From contig NZ_JAAOJA010000003.1 in the NCBI RefSeq assembly GCF_013184545.1, positions 124,001-188,000 of the forward strand: 64,000 nt of DNA, read 5' to 3'. Below, in pieces: positions 58,690-64,000 of this stretch. The notes below the pieces were generated by a model. It was not told the origin of the DNA and searched no databases. It was given only the letters and a program-made list of their open reading frames with translations. The translations under genes were made by a program, and so were the position numbers. The stretch's first letter is position 1, and every line of letters starts with the position of its first letter. Origin of the DNA: Pseudomonas tumuqii (lineage in GTDB: Bacteria > Pseudomonadota > Gammaproteobacteria > Pseudomonadales > Pseudomonadaceae).

Positions 58690-60090
58690 ATGAGTCAAGA
58701 CAGCATCGTCGCCGGCGCCAGTGCCGGCCCCATCAGCAGTGCAGCGGCGCGCGGCCTGTGGTCGTCGCGCTGGGTATTCTTCCTCGCCGCCACCGGTTCG
58801 GCGGTGGGCCTGGGCAATATCTGGAAATTCCCCTATATCACCGGGCAGAACGGCGGCGGTGCCTTCGTCCTGGTCTACCTGGCCTGTATCCTGGCCATCG
58901 GCATTCCGCTGTTGATGGCCGAGGTGATGATCGGCCGCCGTGGTCGCGCCAACCCCGAGGGCGCCTTCGCCGCCGTGGCCCGCAAGGCGGGTGCCAGTCG
59001 CCATTGGCGCTGGCTGGGCACGCTGGCGGTGCTCACCGGGTTCCTCATCCTCAGCTTCTACGCGGTGGTGGCCGGCTGGGCCTTGGCCTATGCGCCGGCG
59101 GCGGCCATAGGCAGTTTCGCCGGGTTGGACGGCGAGAGCAGCGGTGCATTGTTCGGCGCCATGCTCGGCGATCCCTGGAAGCTGGCCGGTTACGCCACCC
59201 TGGTGTTGCTGCTGACCCTGGGCATCGTCGCCCTGGGCGTACGCGAAGGCCTGGAGCGCGCACTGCGCTTCATGATGCCGGGGCTGTTCGTGCTGCTGCT
59301 GATCCTGGTGGGCTATGCCGCCACCACCGGGCATTTCCTCGAGGCCGCGCACTTCCTGTTCGACGCCGACTTCAGCAAGCTCAGCACCCAGGGCGTGCTG
59401 GTAGCCCTGGGGCACGCCTTCTTCACCCTCAGCCTGGCCAGCGGCGCGATGATGGTCTACGGCTCCTACCTGCCGGCCGGCATTTCCATCGTCCAGACCT
59501 CATTGATGGTGGCCCTGGCCGACACCGCGGTGGCCTTGCTCGCCGGGCTGGCGATCTTCCCGCTGGTATTCGCCAACGGCCTGGAGCCGGGAGCAGGGCC
59601 CGGGTTGATCTTCGTCACCCTGCCGATCGCCTTCGGCCAGATGCCGTTCGGCCAGGTGGTCGGCGGGCTATTCTTCATCATGCTGGCGCTGGCCGCGCTG
59701 ACATCGGCGATCTCGCTGAGCGAGCCGACCATCGCCTGGCTCGGCGAAAAATTTGCCATCGGTAGGTTCAAGGCGGTGCTGTTGAGCGGCCTGGCGCTGT
59801 GGCTGCTGAGTCTGGGCACGGTGTTTTCGTTCAACCTCTGGGCGGACTTCACCCTGTTCGGCAAGACCTTCTTCGACAGCCTGGACTACCTGACCACCAA
59901 CCTGATGATGCCGCTCGGCGGGCTGGGGACGGTGCTGTTCACCGGCTGGGCGTTGAGCCGCACGACCGTGCAGGAAGCCTTGGGCATCGGTCAGCCGCAG
60001 CTGTTCAAACTGTGGTGGCAGCTGCTGCGCTGGGTCACACCGGTAGGCATTCTGGTGGTGTTCCTGCACACATTGGGGCTGTTCGCATAA
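58690..60090 (+). CDS. Sodium-dependent transporter of the NSS/SNF family
   Basis: A 466-residue inner-membrane symporter with about 11-12 helices. The NSS Na+/substrate motif in helix 1 is GSAVGLGNIWKFPYITGQNG, with the family loop MIGRRGRANPEGAF. It probably imports hydrophobic or aromatic amino acids with Na+, serving the dehydrogenase and oxidoreductase upstream. ATG 58690 is preceded by a purine-rich AAGAGGGCAAGCCCCA. Confidence 0.92.
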   Translation: MSQDSIVAGASAGPISSAAARGLWSSRWVFFLAATGSAVGLGNIWKFPYITGQNGGGAFVLVYLACILAIGIPLLMAEVMIGRRGRANPEGAFAAVARKAGASRHWRWLGTLAVLTGFLILSFYAVVAGWALAYAPAAAIGSFAGLDGESSGALFGAMLGDPWKLAGYATLVLLLTLGIVALGVREGLERALRFMMPGLFVLLLILVGYAATTGHFLEAAHFLFDADFSKLSTQGVLVALGHAFFTLSLASGAMMVYGSYLPAGISIVQTSLMVALADTAVALLAGLAIFPLVFANGLEPGAGPGLIFVTLPIAFGQMPFGQVVGGLFFIMLALAALTSAISLSEPTIAWLGEKFAIGRFKAVLLSGLALWLLSLGTVFSFNLWADFTLFGKTFFDSLDYLTTNLMMPLGGLGTVLFTGWALSRTTVQEALGIGQPQLFKLWWQLLRWVTPVGILVVFLHTLGLFA

Positions 60091-60601
60091 GCGTTAGCCG
60101 TCCGGGATTGCGTCTGGCGCGGGGTGGACAACGCGGAGCTTGTCCACCCTCGGTGCTTTGGCAGGCCCGTCACATATTCGCGCACAAGTCCCCTCCCAGA
60201 AGAACACCGCGATCCCCGTAAGAGACCCCGCCCCGTCTTCGACGCTGCGCTGTCGAGCAGCAAACTGTGTGCTCAAGGATCAAGACCGTAGGATGGGTTA
60301 GGCGCCCACAAATTGACCTGCTGCCAGCAGAATAACCGCGCCGTAACCCATCATGGATTTCAGCCACGACAACCGGATACAGGTATAAATCGCTCGATGG
60401 GTATCGCTGCGCTCAACGCCATCCTACGGGCGAGTTGCGCCGGCATTTACAGTACGGAGGGGTTAGGCGCGGCCCGACCCATCCACGGTTACCGGCTCCT
60501 ACAAGACTTCGTACTGATTTAATTTATATATAAAACAACGAGTTATTTTTAGTTTGATAAGAGGGGCATTGACCGCGAAAGGCCATGTCGAGACACCTGC
60601 C
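60091..60601. repeat. Repeat-rich intergenic region
   Basis: No gene supported. It contains the hairpin GGTGGACAA...TTGTCCACC (about 60121-60148) after the transporter gene, a GTAGGATGGGTTAGGCGC...GCGCCGTAACCCATC inverted repeat (about 60289-60354), and a third copy of the 32-bp element (60396-60427, beginning GATGGGTATCGCTGCGCTCA). An AT-rich patch follows at 60515-60565. Confidence 0.6.
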
Positions 60602-61081
60602 TCAGTCCAGTGTCAGGGCCAGGCTGATGCCGTGAGGCTTGAAGCCCAGCCCGCGATAGAAACGATGGGCCGCCTCGCGGCTCTGGTTGCTCGACAGCGC
60701 CAGCTTGTAACAGCCCCAAGCGCGGGCGCGCTCGACGGCCTTGTCGATCAAGGCCTGGCCGATACCCAGGCCGCGGGCGTCGGCATCCACGACCACGTCC
60801 TCGAGAATCGCCGAGCGGGCGAAGTTGTGCGCCAGGTGTTCGATCAGGTTGAGCGTGCAGGTGCCGAGCAGCTTGCCGTCGCGCTCGGCCACCAGTACGA
60901 CCTGGTTTACCGCTGACTCGTTCAGGCGCAGGGCCAGCAGTTTTGCGTCGGGACCTGCTTCGTCCGGCGCCAGTTGCTGCAATAGCACGCTCAGCGCCTG
61001 GGCGTCGCCGGAGCAGGCGGCGCGCAGGGTCAGGTGGGTAAATGGGGAATCTGGCACATGCCTGGATGCTGGCTGGGTCAT
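60602..61081 (-). CDS. GNAT-family N-acetyltransferase
   Basis: A 159-residue acetyltransferase. The acetyl-CoA-binding motif A is VVVDADARGLGIGQALIDKA. AWGCYKLALSSNQSREAAHRFYRGLGFKPH is typical of the fold's last part (two segments). Substrate unknown. ATG 61081 is chosen for its CAGGAGATCGCC ribosome site over a longer upstream frame. Confidence 0.9.
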   Translation of the reverse strand: MTQPASRHVPDSPFTHLTLRAACSGDAQALSVLLQQLAPDEAGPDAKLLALRLNESAVNQVVLVAERDGKLLGTCTLNLIEHLAHNFARSAILEDVVVDADARGLGIGQALIDKAVERARAWGCYKLALSSNQSREAAHRFYRGLGFKPHGISLALTLD

Positions 61082-61202
61082 GGCGATCTCCTGGGTGGCC
61101 GATTTAGAGTATGGCCGCGGGTTGATGGCAGTGACATGACAAATCCATCGAGGCTGGTTAACATGCGGCCCGGTCGGCAGCATTGCCGAGCAGAGTTACC
61201 GA

Positions 61203-61277
61203 GTCCCCTTAGTTCAAGGGATAGAACAAGCCCCTCCTAAGGGCTAGATGCTGGTTCGATTCCAGCAGGGGACGCCA
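61203..61277 (+). tRNA. tRNA-Arg (anticodon CCT)
   Basis: A 75-base cloverleaf with CCA. The acceptor is GTCCCCT/AGGGGAC, and the anticodon loop CTCCTAA gives CCT, reading AGG. It is followed immediately by a terminator. Confidence 0.95.
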
Positions 61278-61280
61278 TAT

Positions 61281-61312
61281 AAAAAGGCTTGCGCATGGCG
61301 TAAGCCTTTTTT
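61281..61312 (+). terminator. Terminator of tRNA-Arg(CCT)
   Basis: AAAAAGGCTTGCGC, ATG, GCGTAAGCCTTTTTT: a 12-bp stem with one mismatch and a six-base T-run. Confidence 0.85.
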
Positions 61313-61563
61313 CGTTTCTGCCAGCCAGCCGTCAGCTTGCCCGGGCTGCGGCACTGCTCTTCGGCCATGCGGGCGTTGTGGTTGCCCGCATGGGGTGTGC
61401 CGCTTCGTCGATGGGCAAGGGTACGAGCGGTTTCTCCAGGGCGCATTTCGCGCAGTTTTCATCTTTTTTTTTCGACGTTGGTCGGTTCCCGGTTGTTTTT
61501 ACTTGTTTGCTGAAACGATTCAGCTAGATTCAACCGACACCCAATAACAACAAAGGATTTCCC

Positions 61564-62775
61564 ATGACCCGTTTGCAGCTTCTCTGTGGCCTCGGCATCT
61601 GCCTGACCACCTCCGTCCAGGCCTGGGAGCAGGTGTTGATCGACCAGGACACGCCCGCGCAGAATTGGCGCGTTACCAGCGAAGAGCTCGGCATCAAGGC
61701 CTCCCCTGCGTTTTCTGTGAGCCTGCGCACCTTGCACGGCGGTCGTCAGGAAGGCGTCAGCCTGATCGAGATCGACAATGGCACGATGAAGATGACGGTC
61801 ATCCCCACCCGTGGCATGAACGTGCTTCAGGCGGTGGCCGGTGACGTGCGCCTGGGCTGGGATTCTCCGGTGGAGGAGGTGGTCAACCCGGCCTTCATCG
61901 AACTCAGTGGCCGCGGTGGACTGGGCTGGCTGGAGGGCTTCAATGAACTGGTCACCCGCTGCGGCTACGAGTGGGTCGGTCATCCCGGCATGGACAATGG
62001 CGAGCTGCTTACGCTGCACGGCCGCGCCGCGAATATCCCGGCATCTCGAGTGGTGCTGCAGATCGACGAAAAGCCGCCCTACGCGATCCGCCTGCGTGGT
62101 GACCTGCAGGAGAAAGCCTTCAAGAAGGTCGATTTCTCGATCGTCACGGAACTCACCACAACACCCGGCCGCGCTGGTTTCTCGCTGCACGATACGCTGA
62201 CCAACAATGGCGACTACCCCAAGGAATACCAGGCGCTGTACCACACCAACTTCGGCACGCCGCTGCTGGAGCAGGGCGCCAAGTTCGTCGCACCGGTGAA
62301 ACAGGTCTCGCCGTTCAACGCAAAGGCCAAGGTTGACCTGGGCGACTGGCAGGCCTATCGCGGTCCGACCGCCGACTACGACGAAACCGTCTACAACGTG
62401 GTGCCCTACGCCGACGCCAAGGGCGAAACCCTGGCCATGTTGCACAACCGTGCCGGTGAGCTGGGTATCGCGGTCGGCTTCAACACCGCCGAGCTGCCGG
62501 TGTTCTCGCTGTGGAAGAACACCGATACCGAGAAACAGGGCTATGTCACCGGGCTGGAGCCGGGAACCAGCTTTTCCTACAATCGCCGCTACCAGCGTCC
62601 GCTGGGCCTGGTCCCGACCATCGAGCCCGGCCAGCAGCGACATTTCCACGTCGACTACGAGCTGCTCGCCGACCGCGCCGCCGTGGATGATGCGCGCAAG
62701 CGCATCGAAGCCATCCAGGCCGGGCGGGCAACCGAAGTGCGCGAGCAGCCCTTGGTGGATCTCGACAAGGAGTGA
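61564..62775 (+). CDS. Exported DUF4432/aldose-1-epimerase-like protein
   Basis: A 403-residue protein. A signal peptide (MTRLQLLCGLGICLTTSVQA) precedes a galactose-mutarotase-like beta-sandwich with MKMTVIPTRGMNVLQAV, GWLEGFNELVTRCGYEWVG, LTLHGRAANIPAS and YHTNFGTPLLEQGAKFV. Such proteins probably bind or epimerise sugars; the export signal suggests a periplasmic location. The ATG follows AACAAAGGATTTCCC. Neighbours give no pathway. Confidence 0.85.
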   Translation: MTRLQLLCGLGICLTTSVQAWEQVLIDQDTPAQNWRVTSEELGIKASPAFSVSLRTLHGGRQEGVSLIEIDNGTMKMTVIPTRGMNVLQAVAGDVRLGWDSPVEEVVNPAFIELSGRGGLGWLEGFNELVTRCGYEWVGHPGMDNGELLTLHGRAANIPASRVVLQIDEKPPYAIRLRGDLQEKAFKKVDFSIVTELTTTPGRAGFSLHDTLTNNGDYPKEYQALYHTNFGTPLLEQGAKFVAPVKQVSPFNAKAKVDLGDWQAYRGPTADYDETVYNVVPYADAKGETLAMLHNRAGELGIAVGFNTAELPVFSLWKNTDTEKQGYVTGLEPGTSFSYNRRYQRPLGLVPTIEPGQQRHFHVDYELLADRAAVDDARKRIEAIQAGRATEVREQPLVDLDKE

Positions 62776-62922
62776 GAGGCTGTGAAAAAGCACGCGACTA
62801 CTGCGGCTGCTCTGGTCGGCTAACGCCTGTTGCCTGACTGGCATCGGAATCTGGCGCTAGCCATGTCAACCCGGCGCCAGTCGAGCTAGGCTATCGGCAC
62901 GTCCGAGCCATAGAGAATTGTC

Positions 62923-63570
62923 ATGACCAGCGAAACCACAGCCCCGCCCATCGATGTGCCGCTGACGACCGCCGAAGCTCGAATTCTGGGTTGCCTGGTC
63001 GAGAAGCAGGCGACCACTCCAGAGGTTTACCCGCTGACCCTGAATGCCCTGGTGCTGGCCTGCAACCAGAAGACCAGCCGCGAACCCTTGATGAACCTCA
63101 CGGCCGGACAGGTCGGCCAGGGTTTGCGCAGCCTGGAGGGGCGCGGCCTGGCGCGTCTGGTGATGGGCAGTCGCGCCGATCGCTGGGAGCATCGCGCGGA
63201 CAAGGCACTGGAACTGGTGGCGGCCCAGGTCGTACTGATCGGTCTGTTGCTGTTGCGCGGGCCGCAAACGGTCAACGAGTTGCTGACGCGCAGCAGCCGC
63301 ATGTATGCGTTCGAGGATGCCGAACAGCTGCAGCACAATCTGGAGCGCTTGATCACCCGTGGCTTGCTCTGTCAGTTGCCGCGTCAGGCCGGGCAGCGCG
63401 AGGATCGTTATATGCACCTGCTCGGCGATCCAGTCGATCTCCAGGCCATCATGGACGCCCGCGCGAGCCACGTCGAACGTCCGGCCGGCAGTGCATACGA
63501 TGAGAGTCGGCTGGATGCCCTGGAAGCACGGGTGGCCGAATTGGAAGAACGCCTGGCGCGCCTGGAGTAG
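62923..63570 (+). CDS. YceH-family protein (DUF480)
   Basis: A 215-residue protein with two winged-helix-like domains. Family signatures are [40 protein letters not shown] and [22 protein letters not shown]-terminal coiled coil ([19 protein letters not shown]) is present. Function unknown. Length is normal. It ends just before a terminator at 63592. Confidence 0.92.
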   Translation: MTSETTAPPIDVPLTTAEARILGCLVEKQATTPEVYPLTLNALVLACNQKTSREPLMNLTAGQVGQGLRSLEGRGLARLVMGSRADRWEHRADKALELVAAQVVLIGLLLLRGPQTVNELLTRSSRMYAFEDAEQLQHNLERLITRGLLCQLPRQAGQREDRYMHLLGDPVDLQAIMDARASHVERPAGSAYDESRLDALEARVAELEERLARLE

Positions 63571-63591
63571 GGCGGGGAGAGTAGAAACAGC

Positions 63592-63620
63592 AAAGGCGCC
63601 GGATAGGGCGCCTTTTTGTT
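63592..63620 (+). terminator. Terminator after the YceH gene
   Basis: AAAGGCGCC and GGCGCCTTT form a 9-bp stem with a GGATAG loop, followed by TTGTTTTT. The A-tract on the other side could serve the convergent repeat-protein gene. Confidence 0.8.
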
Positions 63621-63666
63621 TTTGCATGCACGGGTTGAGGTGATCAGCCCGTTCCGCGGGTGGATA

Positions 63667-64000
63667 TTAGCCTATGCGGTTGACCCTGGTGCGGTCGGCG
63701 CCGTCGGCGGCAATGCGGTTGACGCCGGTGCGATCGGCTCCATCTTCCGCAATGCGGTTGACGCCGGTGCGATCGGCTCCATCTTCCGCAATGCGGTTGA
63801 CGCCGGTGCGATCGGCACCGTCTGCGGCAATGCGGTTGACGCCGGTGCGGTCGGCTCCATCTTCGGCAATGCGGTTGATGCCGGTGCGGTCGGCGCCGTC
63901 TGCAGCAATGCGGTTGATGCCGGTGCGATCGGCGCCATCGGCGGCAATGCGGTTGATCCCGGTGCGATCGGCACCGTCTTCGGCAAAGCGGTTGACGCCG
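63667..64000 (-). CDS. C-terminus of a 13-residue tandem-repeat protein (partial)
   Basis: The minus strand reads about eight units of the consensus RIAEDGADRTGVN and ends RVNRIG before a TAA at 63667; the 5' end is beyond the window. Acidic, Asp/Arg/Thr-rich AEDGxDRT repeats are known to me from small exported Pseudomonas proteins of unknown role. The plus strand is also open (units like NAVDAGAIGSIFR), so the coding strand is an inference from composition and the clean stop. Confidence 0.6.
   Translation of the reverse strand, partial: GVNRFAEDGADRTGINRIAADGADRTGINRIAADGADRTGINRIAEDGADRTGVNRIAADGADRTGVNRIAEDGADRTGVNRIAEDGADRTGVNRIAADGADRTRVNRIG
63676..64000. repeat. 39-bp tandem repeat array (more than eight copies)
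   Basis: Units begin at 63676, 63715, 63754, 63793, 63832, 63871, 63910, 63949 and 63988, an exact 39-base period. Each begins GCGGTTGA and carries CCGGTGCG(A/G)TCGGC. Differences are mostly single-base. Length is a multiple of three and there are no unique spacers. Confidence 0.95.

Noticed and set aside
63676..64000. CRISPR array
   Set aside because: The repeat period is a constant 39 bases with no unique spacers; it is a coding tandem repeat.

Overview
The window is a high-GC gammaproteobacterial chromosome segment that reads as Pseudomonas (sensu lato). The evidence is the conserved block aspS-yebC-ruvCAB-ybgC-tolQRAB-pal-cpoB-queE-queC-tRNA-Lys, the block nadA/alaS-lysC-csrA(rsmA)-tRNA-Ser-tRNA-Arg, a close AmrZ homologue, and Pseudomonas-type repeats of the 'GTAGGAGCC...GGCTCCTAC' kind. 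No rRNA, phage, integrase, transposase or CRISPR array was seen. The species cannot be named from this sequence alone.

Layout. 1-3147 (minus strand): the N-terminus of a probable signalling protein, dps, an SDR oxidoreductase, and an Hpt protein with a degenerate HD-GYP domain. 3484-15467 (plus): the core block for aspartyl-tRNA synthesis, Holliday-junction processing, the Tol-Pal envelope machine and the first steps of queuosine synthesis, ending in tRNA-Lys(TTT). 15765-21305 (minus): a compact four-gene chaperone-usher pilus operon with two DUF4402 subunits, a PapD-like chaperone, and an usher fused at its C-terminus to a SPOR peptidoglycan-binding domain. This operon is led by a strong promoter and a clear class I cyclic-di-GMP (GEMM-I) riboswitch. 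21679-38950 (plus): a nearly complete benzoate to beta-ketoadipate to succinyl-CoA/acetyl-CoA route: pcaR, benR, benABCD, benK, catBCA, benE, an OprD/BenF porin, catIJ, pcaF and pcaD. Recognisable operators for PcaR (two places) and BenR/XylS (one place) are present, but no catR. 39210-45297: nadA, alaS, lysC, csrA and three tRNA genes. 45492-51138: a DUF4124 protein, the magnesium transporter mgtE, and a three-gene Na+-pumping oxaloacetate decarboxylase (oadGAB). 51244-53136: amrZ, a gene-poor stretch and an orphan phnN. 53203-60090: an Lrp regulator divergent from a large indolepyruvate-type ferredoxin oxidoreductase, a leucine-dehydrogenase-like enzyme and a sodium-dependent amino-acid transporter, apparently an amino-acid catabolic module. 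60602-64000: a GNAT acetyltransferase, tRNA-Arg(CCT), an exported aldose-epimerase-like protein, YceH, and the C-terminus of a protein built of 13-residue tandem repeats.

How the parts work together. The most striking unit is the pilus operon. A c-di-GMP aptamer in its leader, a second-messenger-related protein (Hpt/HD-GYP) near the left end and AmrZ at 51.2 kb all point to the sessile/motile switch, and the SPOR fusion suggests that the pilus assembly platform is tethered to septal or polar peptidoglycan. The aromatic cluster contains uptake (BenF, BenK, BenE), ring hydroxylation (BenABC), rearomatisation (BenD), ortho cleavage (CatA), lactonisation (CatB, CatC), and lower-pathway enzymes (PcaD, CatIJ, PcaF). 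Both accessory blocks lie just downstream of tRNA-Lys, between two core blocks. From memory, this is where P. aeruginosa PAO1 carries a different accessory segment, so the site looks like an integration hotspot.
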